Positions 38,341-47,319 of a stretch of DNA of 64,000 bases are shown in pieces. The stretch is from Sphingomonas alpina (GTDB taxonomy: Bacteria > Pseudomonadota > Alphaproteobacteria > Sphingomonadales > Sphingomonadaceae). Both the position numbers and the translations under genes were made by a program. Location of the stretch: positions 4,734,501-4,798,500 of the forward strand of contig NZ_CP061038.1 in NCBI RefSeq assembly GCF_014490665.1, read 5' to 3'. Position 1 is the first letter of the stretch, and each line of letters begins with the position of its first letter. The notes beneath the pieces were generated by a model that was not told the origin of the DNA, ran no database searches, and worked only from the letters and a program-made list of their open reading frames with translations.

Positions 38341-38417
38341 CATTCCCGCGAAAGCGGGAATCCCGCTTTCGCGGCGGATCAGAAACAGATGCTTCATTCC
38401 CGCTTTCGCGGGAATGA
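38341..38417. repeat. GCGAAAGCGGG hairpin repeat
   Basis: CATTCCCGCGAAAGCGGGAATC and its mirrored copy CATTCCCGCTTTCGCGGGAATG lie 40 bp apart, each a small hairpin, in the divergent region between the aminotransferase and phaC. This repeat type (ATTCCCGCGAAAGCGGGAAT) is common in sphingomonads. It lies upstream of both genes. Confidence 0.7.
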
Positions 38418-38451
38418 AGGCTCAGGCTAGGGTGGCTTCAGGAGATTATAT

Positions 38452-40194
38452 ATGGCCAAGCCCGACACGCCCATGCCGACCTTGCCCAGCCTGGAGGAGA
38501 TCCAGCACTGGACCTGGGTGATCGGCCGGGCGCAGCAGATGATGCTCGAACAGGGGCTCGGCGCGATCGCACCGCCCGAATCGAGCGGCCTGCCGGTGAT
38601 CCCCGGGTTCAACGATCCGGCAACGCTCGAGCGCGCCCAATCCTTCTGGACCGACAGTCTCACCCTGTGGCAGCGCTTCGTCGATCCGGCGCATGCGCCG
38701 GCGGTCGAGGAAAAACCCGAACAGGCGCGCGACAAGCGCTTCAAGGACGCGGCGTGGCGCGACAATCCGATGTTCGACTGGATCCGCCAGAGTTATTTCC
38801 TGATCTCCGACCATCTGCTGCAGAATGTCGATGCCCTGCAGGGCGTGGATGCGAAGCAGAAGGAGCAATTGCGCTTCGCCGCGCGCGGTTTCCTCGATGC
38901 GATGAGCCCGTCCAATTTTCCCGCGACCAATCCGCAGGTGCTCGAAAAGACGATCGAGACGGGCGGCGAGAATCTGCTGAAAGGCCTGCAGAACATGCTC
39001 GCCGATATCGGCAAGGGGCAACTCACCCACACCGATCCGAATGCGTTCGAGGTCGGTCGCAACCTTGCCACGACCCCCGGCAAGGTGGTGCACCGCACCC
39101 CGCTCTACGAACTGATCCAGTACACGCCGACCACCGAGACTGTGCTCGCCGTGCCGCTGGTGATCTTCCCGCCCTGGATCAACCGTTTCTACATTCTCGA
39201 CCTGACGCCGGAGAAAAGCTTCATCCGCTGGGCGGTCGATCAGGGCATCACCGTGTTCATGGTGTCGTGGAAGTCGGCCGATGCGAGCATGAAGGACGTG
39301 CTGTGGGACGATTATATCGCCGCCCAGATCGATGCGATCGACACGATTCGCGATGCGCTGAAGGTCGATGCGGTCCATGCGATCGGCTATTGCGTCGCCG
39401 GCACCACGCTTGCCGCGACGCTCGCCATCCTCGCGGCGCGCGGAGAAGCGGAGAAAGTGAAGAGCGCGACCTTCTTCACCGCCCAGATCGACTTCGCCAA
39501 TGCCGGCGAGCTGCTTCATTTCGTCGATGACGATCAGCTCGCCTCGATCGCCAAGATGTCCCCCGACGGCTTTCTCGACGGCCGCTATATGGCGCTGACC
39601 TTCAACCTGCTGCGCGGGCGCGACCTGATCTGGAACTATGTCACCAACAATTACCTCCTCGGCCAGGATTATGCGCCGTTCGATCTGCTCCACTGGAACG
39701 GCGACACGACCAATTTGCCGAGCAAATGGCATCTCAGCTATCTGACCGATCTGTACCGCGACAATCTGCTCGCCAAACCCGGCGCGCTGCAGGCCGGCGG
39801 CACGCCGATCGACCTGACCAGGGTAAAGACCCCAGCCTATATTCAGGCCGGGCGCGAGGATCATATCGCGCCGGCGGAGAGCGTGTGGAACATCACTCAT
39901 CATTTCGCCGGGCCGATCAAATTCGTGCTCGCCGGGTCGGGCCATATCGCCGGGGTGGTCAACCCGCCCTCGCTGCACAAATATCAATATTGGCTCAATC
40001 CGATGCCAGTGAAGACGCTGGCCGAATTCGTTGCCGGGGCGAACGAGACCAAGGGGAGCTGGTGGCCGGACTGGCTTGGCTGGCTGCAGGATCAGGACTC
40101 GACGACCGTCGCGGCAAGGACCGCGCGCCAGCCGGGCAAGGGCAAACTCAAGGCGCTCGAAGACGCGCCCGGGACCTATGTAAGGACCCGCTAA
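38452..40194 (+). CDS. phaC: Class I poly(3-hydroxyalkanoate) synthase
   Basis: 580 aa, within the class I range (about 560-620). It polymerises (R)-3-hydroxyacyl-CoA into PHA on cytoplasmic granules. The lipase-like box is IGYCVAGTTLAA with the nucleophile Cys314; Asp470 (AGREDHIAP) and His498 (GSGHIAGVVNPP) complete the triad, with spacing like that of the Cupriavidus enzyme (319/480/508). The N-terminal domain is helix-rich. The phasin gene follows after 122 bp; the reductase is at 60614. Confidence 0.95.
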   Translation: MAKPDTPMPTLPSLEEIQHWTWVIGRAQQMMLEQGLGAIAPPESSGLPVIPGFNDPATLERAQSFWTDSLTLWQRFVDPAHAPAVEEKPEQARDKRFKDAAWRDNPMFDWIRQSYFLISDHLLQNVDALQGVDAKQKEQLRFAARGFLDAMSPSNFPATNPQVLEKTIETGGENLLKGLQNMLADIGKGQLTHTDPNAFEVGRNLATTPGKVVHRTPLYELIQYTPTTETVLAVPLVIFPPWINRFYILDLTPEKSFIRWAVDQGITVFMVSWKSADASMKDVLWDDYIAAQIDAIDTIRDALKVDAVHAIGYCVAGTTLAATLAILAARGEAEKVKSATFFTAQIDFANAGELLHFVDDDQLASIAKMSPDGFLDGRYMALTFNLLRGRDLIWNYVTNNYLLGQDYAPFDLLHWNGDTTNLPSKWHLSYLTDLYRDNLLAKPGALQAGGTPIDLTRVKTPAYIQAGREDHIAPAESVWNITHHFAGPIKFVLAGSGHIAGVVNPPSLHKYQYWLNPMPVKTLAEFVAGANETKGSWWPDWLGWLQDQDSTTVAARTARQPGKGKLKALEDAPGTYVRTR

Positions 40195-40235
40195 GTCCTT
40201 GTTATAACTGTTTCTACATCGTTACGTGACTGTTA

Positions 40236-40300
40236 TGTTGCGTTGCAACAAAAATCCTTGCTTTTGGCGGCGCAGCAATTATATTGCAGTGCAGCAACGA
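40236..40300 (+). promoter_or_regulatory. TGC-rich putative operator upstream of the phasin gene
   Basis: Between phaC and the phasin gene is a run of TGC/GCA elements, with the perfect palindrome GTTGCAAC at 40243-40250 and the imperfect TTGCAGTGCAGCAA before the Shine-Dalgarno site. PhaR, the PHA-responsive repressor of phasin and PHA genes, is known to bind TGC-rich sites. No phaR gene lies in the window, so this is inferred. Confidence 0.35.
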
Positions 40301-40316
40301 ATGTAAGGAGGCCGTT

Positions 40317-41144
40317 TTGGCCAGCAAGTCGCCTAACACTGACACGACCATCAAGGCGCCCGCGCCGGTCGTCGCGCCGGTTTCCGCTCCTGCCGTGACG
40401 GCAGCAGCAGCGCCTGCGCCCAAGGCCGATCCGGCTCCGGCCGCAGCGCCGACCGCCAAGGTCGAAGCAGCGCCCGCGCCCAAGGTTGAAGCCAAGCCGG
40501 CGCCCGTGAAGACGGTCGCCAAGGCTGCGGCCAAGCCCGTTACCGCCGCCAAGCGCAAGCCGGTGGCCAAGAAGAAGGTCGTCGCCAAGGCGGCCGTCAA
40601 GTCTGCCCCGATCAAGATCAAGCCTGCAGCCAAGCTGGCTGTGCCCACCGCAATCAAGCCGGTCGTCGCCAAGGCGAAGGCCGTCATCCAGAAGGAAGTG
40701 ACTGTCATGGAAGCTACGCTGAAGACCGCTGCCGACAAGGCAAAGACCCTGTTCGCCGATGCGAACGACCGCGCCAAGGCCGCTGTGGAAAAGAGCACCA
40801 AGGCGTTCGAGGAAATCAACGAGTTCAGCAAGGGCAACATCGAAGCTCTGGTCGAATCGGGCAAGATCGCAGCCAAGGGCTTCGAGACGCTCGGCCAGGA
40901 CGCCGCTGAGTACAGCCGCAAGCAGTTCGAAGGCGCGACCGCCGCGCTGAAGAGCCTGTCGACCGTCAAGTCGCCGACCGATTTCTTCAAGCTGCACAGC
41001 GACTATGTCCGCTCGTCGTTCGATGCGATCGTCGCGCAGACCTCGAAGAACACCGAAGCCGTGCTGAAGCTGGCCGGCGAGGTCGCTCAGCCGATCTCGA
41101 ACCGCGTCGCCGTCGCCGTCGAGAAGGTCAAGATCGCCGCTTAA
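40317..41144 (+). CDS. Phasin family protein
   Basis: 275 aa from the TTG at 40317, decided by AAGGAGG six bases upstream; no better ATG precedes it. Phasins coat PHA granules and control their number and size. The first 135 residues are extremely Ala/Pro/Lys-rich (APAPVVAPVSAPAVTAAAAP; VAKKKVVAKAAVKSAPIKIKP), probably a disordered, positively charged segment. The C-terminal phasin domain (about 140-270) contains FEEINEFSKGNIEALVESGKIAAKGFE and helical heptads. Follows phaC, and the pair is probably under PhaR-type control. Confidence 0.9.
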   Translation: MASKSPNTDTTIKAPAPVVAPVSAPAVTAAAAPAPKADPAPAAAPTAKVEAAPAPKVEAKPAPVKTVAKAAAKPVTAAKRKPVAKKKVVAKAAVKSAPIKIKPAAKLAVPTAIKPVVAKAKAVIQKEVTVMEATLKTAADKAKTLFADANDRAKAAVEKSTKAFEEINEFSKGNIEALVESGKIAAKGFETLGQDAAEYSRKQFEGATAALKSLSTVKSPTDFFKLHSDYVRSSFDAIVAQTSKNTEAVLKLAGEVAQPISNRVAVAVEKVKIAA

Positions 41145-41168
41145 TCGCTGCAATCGAACCAATCAGGA

Positions 41169-41204
41169 AAGGGCGGTCCCGCAAGGGGCCGCCCTTTTCG
41201 TTTG
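41169..41204 (+). terminator. Intrinsic terminator after phasin gene
   Basis: AAAGGGCGGTCCCGCAAGGG and GCCGCCCTTTTCGTTT: the GGGCGG/CCGCCC stem is closed by a short loop and followed by TTTTCGTTT. It is a clear Rho-independent terminator 24 bp past the phasin stop. Confidence 0.8.
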
Positions 41205-41286
41205 CGCGGCCTCAGCTTTGTTGATTCCTCGACGCGGCCCGGCGTTGTGCTAGAAATCCGCTCTATGGGGCGAAGGGGGAATTGCA

Positions 41287-41706
41287 ATGGCTTTCTGGAA
41301 TACCGATCTGACGACGCAGGACGGCGCAGAGGGCGCCGCGCAAAATGGCGGCTTTGCCTGTTTCATCGCGGCAGGACTCACCGTCGTCGGCATGGCGATG
41401 CTTGTCGCGATGTATAACGGACCTGTGGAAGGGCTGGTTGGGGGCATTGCCGGCGTGGCGAGCGAAACCGTGGTCTTCACCGTCGCCGGCTTCCGGTTGC
41501 GCGCCGGCAAAGGGGTCATATGGGGCGGGGTCGCAGCACTGTTGCTCATCATCGAGATGGTCATGAAGCTCGTTACGATGACCGGCATTGCCGGCATCGT
41601 CATCAACTTCGTCCTGCTGGCCTTCATGATCAACGGCGTGCGTGGCGCTCTGGCACTGAGGCGTGGCGACCTCGACGTCGAAGAGGTGGCGAAAGTCTTC
41701 GATTAG
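41287..41706 (+). CDS. Small membrane protein of unknown function
   Basis: 139 aa. Four predicted membrane helices at about 22-43 ([22 protein letters not shown]), 46-68, 75-93 and 97-115 ([16 protein letters not shown]), with a short acidic C-terminal tail ([12 protein letters not shown]). No catalytic or transport motif is recognised. It lies between the phasin terminator and clpS and is probably its own unit. Confidence 0.65.
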   Translation: MAFWNTDLTTQDGAEGAAQNGGFACFIAAGLTVVGMAMLVAMYNGPVEGLVGGIAGVASETVVFTVAGFRLRAGKGVIWGGVAALLLIIEMVMKLVTMTGIAGIVINFVLLAFMINGVRGALALRRGDLDVEEVAKVFD

Positions 41707-41851
41707 CGTTCCGGGCCTGGATCTTGATGTCCCGCTCTCGGGAATGTCCCGGTCGTGGCTGTTTGCAAAGCCATGGTATCGGGGCTGTTATCCATTCTCC
41801 TTGCCGCCACCCCTTGCCCTTGGCGCATGTCATGCCATATTTTCGAACTTC

Positions 41852-42217
41852 ATGATCGAACAGCTCAACATCAAGGCGATGGCCCAAGGGCCCGACGAGG
41901 GCACGGGCGGTGACGACGAAGGCACTGGCCTCGGCATCGCCACCCGCACCCGGACGCGCACCAAGCAGCCGACCCCGTACCGCGTGCTGCTGCTCAACGA
42001 CGATTACACGCCGATGGAGTTCGTCGTGCTGGTGCTGCAGCGCTTCTTCCGCATGGACATGGAGGCTGCAACGCGCGTGATGCTCCACGTCCATCAAAAG
42101 GGCGTCGGCGTGTGCGGCACCTTCAGCTACGAAGTGGCCGAGACGAAGGTCGCGCAGGTCACCGAATTCGCCCGGCAGAACCAGCACCCGCTGCAATGCA
42201 CGCTGGAAAAGGCCTGA
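41852..42217 (+). CDS. clpS: ATP-dependent Clp protease adaptor ClpS
   Basis: 121 aa from [15 protein letters not shown]. ClpS delivers N-degron substrates to ClpAP. The conserved core begins [25 protein letters not shown], and [22 protein letters not shown] follows; the DD after LLN and the Met are substrate-pocket residues. The Asp/Gly-rich N-terminal tail (about 1-35) enters the ClpA channel in other species. clpA is not adjacent. Upstream alternatives add residues unlike any ClpS. Confidence 0.93.
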   Translation: MIEQLNIKAMAQGPDEGTGGDDEGTGLGIATRTRTRTKQPTPYRVLLLNDDYTPMEFVVLVLQRFFRMDMEAATRVMLHVHQKGVGVCGTFSYEVAETKVAQVTEFARQNQHPLQCTLEKA

Positions 42218-42366
42218 GCGCGGGTTCAGGCGTTGCATCGATCCTGATTCAACACAAAACTCAGTTGTGACAGCGAAATAGCGGACGAAGCGCCACCCGG
42301 CCTTCGACTCGCTCTTTCTCATCATCAATGTGTCGAAAAAGCCCATCCCTGCGCCATGGGTTGCGC

Positions 42367-42551
42367 AAACAGCCAGCGTCGCTGGCTGTTCCTGGCTGAT
42401 AGCTGGCTGTTATGCTGGCTGATACCTGGCTGTTATCGATGACCACCGGATTTGGCACAAGCTTCTGAAGAAGCACCATAAATTGCGTGATCAGCCTGAA
42501 ATAACAGCCAGCAAAAAAGTTTTTCCGAAATAACAGCCAGGAACAGCCAGC
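42367..42551. repeat. Cluster of CTGGCTG/CAGCCAG repeats in inverted arrangement
   Basis: The 349 bp between clpS and the Crp/Fnr gene contains nine copies of CTGGCTG or its complement within about 185 bp. The first is a perfect palindrome AACAGCCAGCG-T-CGCTGGCTGTT. Five CTGGCTG units on the left and three CAGCCAG units on the right can pair across a 110-base spacer: GCTGGCTGTTCCTGGCTGAT versus the reverse complement of the right-hand block. The spacer itself has a GCTTC-TGAA-GAAGC hairpin. No open reading frame is present. The role is unknown; a bidirectional terminator or small RNA is possible. Confidence 0.75.
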
Positions 42552-42566
42552 CCAATGCGGGCCACG

Positions 42567-43301
42567 TCAGGACGCGGACGGCAGCCAGCTCAGGTCGAGC
42601 CCGGCATAACGGTCGACATAATTCGCCGCCCGCGCCAGCGCCCGCTCGTTGTGGAAGGTCACTCGTCCGGCCTCGCGCGCGATCAAACCGTCTTCTTCGA
42701 GCTGGCGCAGCATGCGGTTGACATGAACCGCGGTCAGGCCGGTCGCGTCGCCAATCTCTTCCTGAGTCAGTCCAAGGGTGAAGCTGGCGCCGATCTCCTT
42801 GTCCATCATGCGCAAACGGTTGCGCATCTCGATCAGGATCGCTGCGACTCGTGCCTTGGCCGATGTGCGCCCCAGTGCCGCAAGCCGGTCGGTCAGCGCC
42901 GCGCGCTCGATCTGGTTATAGACCATGATCAGCGCGGCCAGCCGCGGATGATCGCGGATCAGACTCGCCATTGCCGATCGCTCGAACGGGCATACCACGC
43001 AATCGGTCAGTGCGGTGATCGTCTCGGGCGATTCGCGATACACCAGGCTCGACACCGCCAGCATGTCGCCGGGAAACAGGAAGCGCAGGATCTGGCGGCT
43101 GCCATCGTCGAGCAGGACCGAGCTCATCATCGTGCCCCTGCGCAACACGAACATCTCGGTGGTGCGATCATTTTCGCGGATCAGCGCGCCGCCACGGCGC
43201 AGCGGGCGCTCCCGCTCTTCCAGTCGCTCGAGCGCCCGATGCTCGGCCGGGGTCAGAATCACCATGTCGCCCAATCGTTCGGCGAAACAACTACCAGCCA
43301 C
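42567..43301 (-). CDS. Crp/Fnr family transcriptional regulator
   Basis: 244 aa. N-terminal cyclic-nucleotide-binding beta-roll (about 15-125: [24 protein letters not shown]), dimerisation helix, and a C-terminal winged HTH (about 165-225: [30 protein letters not shown]). No CxxC iron-sulphur pattern of the Fnr type, and the two cysteines (CVVC) lie in the sensor domain. The signal is unknown; it could be redox or a nucleotide. Transcribed away from murA across a 148 bp spacer. Confidence 0.9.
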   Translation of the reverse strand: MAGSCFAERLGDMVILTPAEHRALERLEERERPLRRGGALIRENDRTTEMFVLRRGTMMSSVLLDDGSRQILRFLFPGDMLAVSSLVYRESPETITALTDCVVCPFERSAMASLIRDHPRLAALIMVYNQIERAALTDRLAALGRTSAKARVAAILIEMRNRLRMMDKEIGASFTLGLTQEEIGDATGLTAVHVNRMLRQLEEDGLIAREAGRVTFHNERALARAANYVDRYAGLDLSWLPSAS

Positions 43302-43449
43302 TCACGCATTCCCCCGAAGGTGTAAGCTCAGAGCATCACGGCGGAATCCGCGCATTAAAGTCGATCAAGCGGGGCGATCCGCGGTCGGGAAGGTTGATCG
43401 GCATCACGCGGCTGTTGCGCGGACGCGTGCACGCGATAGAAGCTCGGCA

Positions 43450-44733
43450 ATGGATCGAATTCTTATCCGCGGCGGCAATCGCCTTTCGGGCAAATTGCCC
43501 ATCTCCGGTGCGAAGAACGCGGCGCTTACGCTGATGCCGTGCGCGCTGCTGACCGATGAACCGGTCACCCTGCGCAATCTGCCGCGACTCGCCGATGTCG
43601 ACAGCTTCGGGCATCTGCTCAACCAGCTTGGCGCCTCGACCCAGATCGAAGGATCGCGGCCGGAAGATTTCGGCCGGGTGATGACGATCCGCGCCGGCAA
43701 GCTCACCTCGACCGAGGCGCCGTACGACATTGTGCGGAAAATGCGCGCGTCGATCCTGGTGCTTGGCCCGCTGATCGGCCGCGCCGGAGAGGCGACCGTA
43801 TCGCTGCCCGGCGGCTGCGCGATCGGCAACCGTCCGATCGACCTTCACCTCAAATCGCTCGAGGCGATCGGCGCCACTCTCGAAATGGCGGCCGGCTACG
43901 TCAAGGCGACCGCGCCGGGCGGGCGGCTGTCGGGCGGCAAATATACTTTCCCGATCGTGTCGGTCGGCGCGACCGAGAATGTCATCATGGCGGCGGTCAC
44001 TGCCAGGGGCGGCTCGATCATCGAAAATGCCGCGCGCGAGCCGGAAATCGTCGATCTGTGCAATCTGCTCGTGGCGATGGGCGCGAGCATTTCCGGCATC
44101 GGCACCGAGACGCTGGAGATTGAAGGGCGCGACCGGCTGCACGGCGCGACCTATCGCGTGATGCCCGACCGGATCGAGGCGGGCAGCTATGCCTGTGCCG
44201 CGGCGATCACCGGCGGTGCGCTTGAACTGGTCGGCGTCGGCATCCATGATCTGCGCGCTACCGTTGCCGCACTGGTCGAGGCCGGCGTGACGATCGAGGA
44301 ACGCGGCAGCAATCTCTATGTCGAGGCATCGAATGGCCTTGGGCCGCTGACCCTGTCGACCGCGCCGTTCCCGGGCTTTGCGACCGATATGCAGGCGCAG
44401 TTCATGGCGATGCTGACTCAGGCGGACGGCGCCAGCGTGCTGACCGAGACGATCTTCGAGAACCGTTATATGCACGTGCCCGAACTGGCGCGGATGGGCG
44501 CCGACATCCAGGTACGCGGCCGCACCGCCGTGGTGCGTGGCGTCACGCCTTTGGTCGGCGCGCCGGTGATGGCAACCGACCTGCGCGCCTCGATGAGCCT
44601 GATCCTCGCCGGCCTCGTCGCCAGCGGTGAGACTCAGGTGCAGCGCGTCTATCATCTCGATCGCGGCTATGAGCGGCTCGAGGAGAAGCTCCAGGCGGTC
44701 GGTGCCGATATCGAGCGCGTCGGGGACGGGTGA
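43450..44733 (+). CDS. murA: UDP-N-acetylglucosamine 1-carboxyvinyltransferase
   Basis: 427 aa. Catalyses the first committed step of peptidoglycan synthesis, adding enolpyruvate from PEP to UDP-GlcNAc. N-terminus [24 protein letters not shown] has the conserved Lys/Asn (KNA). The loop [16 protein letters not shown] holds the fosfomycin-target Cys (residue 123; Cys115 in E. coli numbering). Length is typical (about 419-430). The next gene begins with GTG overlapping the stop codon. Start chosen because upstream extension lacks MurA similarity. Confidence 0.97.
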   Translation: MDRILIRGGNRLSGKLPISGAKNAALTLMPCALLTDEPVTLRNLPRLADVDSFGHLLNQLGASTQIEGSRPEDFGRVMTIRAGKLTSTEAPYDIVRKMRASILVLGPLIGRAGEATVSLPGGCAIGNRPIDLHLKSLEAIGATLEMAAGYVKATAPGGRLSGGKYTFPIVSVGATENVIMAAVTARGGSIIENAAREPEIVDLCNLLVAMGASISGIGTETLEIEGRDRLHGATYRVMPDRIEAGSYACAAAITGGALELVGVGIHDLRATVAALVEAGVTIEERGSNLYVEASNGLGPLTLSTAPFPGFATDMQAQFMAMLTQADGASVLTETIFENRYMHVPELARMGADIQVRGRTAVVRGVTPLVGAPVMATDLRASMSLILAGLVASGETQVQRVYHLDRGYERLEEKLQAVGADIERVGDG

Positions 44734-45575
44734 GGCGCGGGCCGCCTGCTTCGGCTCTTATTGCCTATGTGGGCCGCGCCGGCGATCGGAACGACCGGGC
44801 CGCCGCCGGGGTGGATATGCTCGCGACGCGCCTTTCCCGCGAGACCGGCTTGCCGGTTCAGGTAGTCGGAACGGCTGGCAAGCCCCTTGCCGCGGATTGG
44901 ACGATCGAATTGCCCGCCGCAATGCCGGGCTTGCGGCTTCTCGCGCGTGAGCTCGATCGGGCCCTGTCCGAGGGGCGTCGCGCGCTGACCCTCCTCCCTC
45001 GCTGTGCCGCTGGACTGGCCACGTTGCCGGTCATTTCGAAAAGGCATCCCGGCGCTGCCATTGTCTGGTTCGATGCGCATGGCGACTGCAACATACCCGA
45101 CCGCACCAGCACGGGTTACCTTGGCGGGATGGTTTTGAGCGGCGCGGCCGGCATGTGGCCGACCGGCCTTGGCGCCGGCCTGACCCTCGATCAGGTCATT
45201 CTGGTCGGCAGCCGCGATCTCGATCGCAGCGAGCGCGAGCTGATCGATGCCGGCCGGATCGAGCTGGTGGAATGCGGTCCCGATCTGGCGGATCGCCTCC
45301 GCACGGCGGTGGCCGGCAGGCCTGTCTATCTGCACATCGATTGCGACGTGCTGGAACCCGGCATCGTTCCGACCGAGTATCAGGTTCCCGGTGGCCTCAC
45401 ATTGGCAGACCTTGGGTCGGTCTGCGACGTGCTGGCCGGTTTCGAGATGGTCGGCATGGAAATAGCGGAGCTGGAGGCGGTCTGGCCGGATGGAGCTCCG
45501 GCTGTGCTGGACCCGCTGATCGATGCGCTCCGACCGCTTGTCGACGCGCTCACCATCGGCGCGCATCCGATCTAA
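44730..45575 (+). CDS. Arginase-family (ureohydrolase) protein, partly degenerate
   Basis: 281 aa starting with GTG inside the murA stop (GTGA), so translationally coupled. The family metal-binding motif DAHxD is kept as [11 protein letters not shown] (115-119), and a third motif as [10 protein letters not shown] (204-210, with E209 in place of the usual D). The first motif, normally GGDHS with its metal-binding His, reads LPRCAAG (89-95) and lacks both. It may therefore bind one metal or use a different reaction than arginine or agmatine hydrolysis. Related GDC-type variants exist in other bacteria. Confidence 0.75.
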   Translation: MRRGPPASALIAYVGRAGDRNDRAAAGVDMLATRLSRETGLPVQVVGTAGKPLAADWTIELPAAMPGLRLLARELDRALSEGRRALTLLPRCAAGLATLPVISKRHPGAAIVWFDAHGDCNIPDRTSTGYLGGMVLSGAAGMWPTGLGAGLTLDQVILVGSRDLDRSERELIDAGRIELVECGPDLADRLRTAVAGRPVYLHIDCDVLEPGIVPTEYQVPGGLTLADLGSVCDVLAGFEMVGMEIAELEAVWPDGAPAVLDPLIDALRPLVDALTIGAHPI

Positions 45576-46090
45576 GCGGTGCGCTCCGGCACCATCGCCG
45601 CATCGAGTGCGATCGCCACATCGGGCGCGACCGCTTCCCAGGGAAAGATGAACCAGTCCTTGGTCACTGACCGGTCGATCTCGCGCGCATGATATTCGAC
45701 GCGCTGGTCGGAACGGATATTGTCCATCAGCGTGGCAAATCGAATGCTGCCCGGCACTGCGCCCGCCTCGGCCAGTGCGCGACGCAGATTGGCGATGGTG
45801 CGGCCGGTGTCGTTGATATCGTCGAGGAACAGCAGCCGCTCGCCCTCGCGTGTGCGCGCCGCGAGGCGGACCAGCGGCGCGTCGGAGAAATCCTCGACTT
45901 GCGATGAAAAATCGACCGACAGCATCGGCAGGCCGGTGGCGTGACTCAGGAACACTGCGGGCACGAGCCCGCCCCGGCCGATGCCGATGATGAAGGTCGG
46001 GTTCCAGCTCGCATCGCTATCGAGCCGGCCCGCCAGCGCGCGGATATCGGCAACGAACTGCGCCTGCGGAATATGCGTGTAGATCGTCAC
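45572..46090 (-). CDS. Purine-type phosphoribosyltransferase
   Basis: 172 aa. PRPP-binding motif in LLFLDDINDTGRTIANLRRAL (about 88-108), with the flexible loop and IIGIGRGGLVPAV at about 33-45. Length and the final WFIFPWE motif resemble hypoxanthine/xanthine/guanine phosphoribosyltransferases of the Gpt type. It is 4 bp from the deaminase (46087), with which it overlaps on the same strand, so the pair is likely a purine-salvage unit. The last 4 bp overlap the arginase-family gene from the other strand. Confidence 0.87.
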   Translation of the reverse strand: MTIYTHIPQAQFVADIRALAGRLDSDASWNPTFIIGIGRGGLVPAVFLSHATGLPMLSVDFSSQVEDFSDAPLVRLAARTREGERLLFLDDINDTGRTIANLRRALAEAGAVPGSIRFATLMDNIRSDQRVEYHAREIDRSVTKDWFIFPWEAVAPDVAIALDAAMVPERTA

Positions 46091-47106
46091 GCCGCGTCCC
46101 CCTCGACATAGGCATCCAGTGCCGCAAGATGCCCGGCGACCTCGTCATCGTTGAGGAACGACCCGAGGAAGGAGTTCCGCGCCAAAGCGACCAGATCGTC
46201 GCGATCGAGCCCGCGCCCGGCGGCGGCGGCGCGGTAATTATCCGCGATATAACCGCCGAAATAGGCCGGATCGTCGGAATTGACCGTTGCCCGCAATCCA
46301 GCGCGAAGCATGCGGTCGATCGGATGCGCCTCCATGCTCTCGACCACGCACAGCTTCAGATTGGACAATGGGCAGACGGTCAGGGTCATGCCCATCCGCG
46401 CCAGTCGCGCGGTGAGCACCGGATCCTCCAGGCTGCGATTGCCATGATCGAGCCGGTCGATGCCGAGCAGGTCGAGCGCCTGGCGGACATAGTCCGGCGG
46501 GCCCTCTTCGCCGGCATGGGCGACCAGTCTCAGCCCCTGCGCCCGGGCGGCAGCGAACACGCGGGCGAACTTCTCGGGGGGATTGCCGAGTTCGCCCGAA
46601 TCGAGCCCGACCGCTGCGATCCGGTCGAGCCAGGGTTCGGCTGCCTTCAGCGTCGCAAAGGCGTCCTCCTCGTCGAGATGGCGCAGGAAGCATAGAATCA
46701 GCTTGGCGGTCAGGCCATGCCTGGCCTCGGCTTCGGCCATGCCCGACAACAGGCCGGCGATCACCGTGTCGAACGAAATGCCGCGCGCGGTGTGGGTCTG
46801 CGGGTCGAACATGATCTCGGCATGGACCACGCCATCGGCTGCCGCGCGATCGAAATAAGCCGTGGCAAGGTCGTGGAAGTCGCGCTCGGTGCGCAATACT
46901 TCCGCACCCTGATAATAGATATCGAGAAAGTCCTGCAGCCGCGAGAAGCTGTAGGCGGCGCGAACCTCATCGACGCTCGCGAACGGGATCGTGACCTGAT
47001 TGCGCTCGGCCAATGCGAACATCAGCTCAGGCTCGAGGCTGCCCTCGATATGAAGATGGAGCTCAGCCTTGGGCAGGCCAGCGATGAAGCGGTCGAGATC
47101 GGTCAT
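46087..47106 (-). CDS. Adenine/adenosine deaminase
   Basis: 339 aa, TIM-barrel amidohydrolase with zinc ligands in LPKAELHLHIEGSLEPE (His17, His19), the HAGEE motif with the catalytic Glu, DHGNRSLED and NSDDPAYFGGY. The last motif (SDDPAYFGG) is the adenine-deaminase variant, whereas adenosine deaminases usually have TDDP. Converts adenine to hypoxanthine (or adenosine to inosine), feeding the phosphoribosyltransferase encoded directly downstream. The true substrate is uncertain between the two. Confidence 0.88.
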   Translation of the reverse strand: MTDLDRFIAGLPKAELHLHIEGSLEPELMFALAERNQVTIPFASVDEVRAAYSFSRLQDFLDIYYQGAEVLRTERDFHDLATAYFDRAAADGVVHAEIMFDPQTHTARGISFDTVIAGLLSGMAEAEARHGLTAKLILCFLRHLDEEDAFATLKAAEPWLDRIAAVGLDSGELGNPPEKFARVFAAARAQGLRLVAHAGEEGPPDYVRQALDLLGIDRLDHGNRSLEDPVLTARLARMGMTLTVCPLSNLKLCVVESMEAHPIDRMLRAGLRATVNSDDPAYFGGYIADNYRAAAAGRGLDRDDLVALARNSFLGSFLNDDEVAGHLAALDAYVEGDAA

Positions 47107-47207
47107 GCACCATGATCGCGCGGCGCGCTGGGCAGGGCAAGCGGCGATGCGCGTGCCTTGCCCATGAAATCCTGACGGACCGCAGGTTATATCGGCGCGA
47201 CCCTCCC

Positions 47208-47297
47208 GCCCGTTCGTGCTGAGCTTGTCGAAGCACCGTTCTTCTTGTCCGAAGTCAGGAACAAGAACGACCCTTCGACAGGCTCAGGGCGAACGGG
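47208..47297. repeat. Palindromic repeat CGTTCGTGCTGAGCTTGTCG family, copy 2
   Basis: CCCGTTCGTGCTGAGCTTGT and CTCAGGGCGAACGGG enclose about 45 bp. Same family as 22534-22618 (left arm identical over 20 bases). It occupies the 213 bp gap between the deaminase start and the PLP enzyme's end and may form the latter's terminator. Confidence 0.75.
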
Positions 47298-47319
47298 TTT
47301 TATGGATCGTCTGCGTCGC

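Noticed and set aside
42367..42551. A small CRISPR array
   Set aside because: The CTGGCTG units are only 7-12 bp, unevenly spaced and in both orientations; no unique spacers of constant length.
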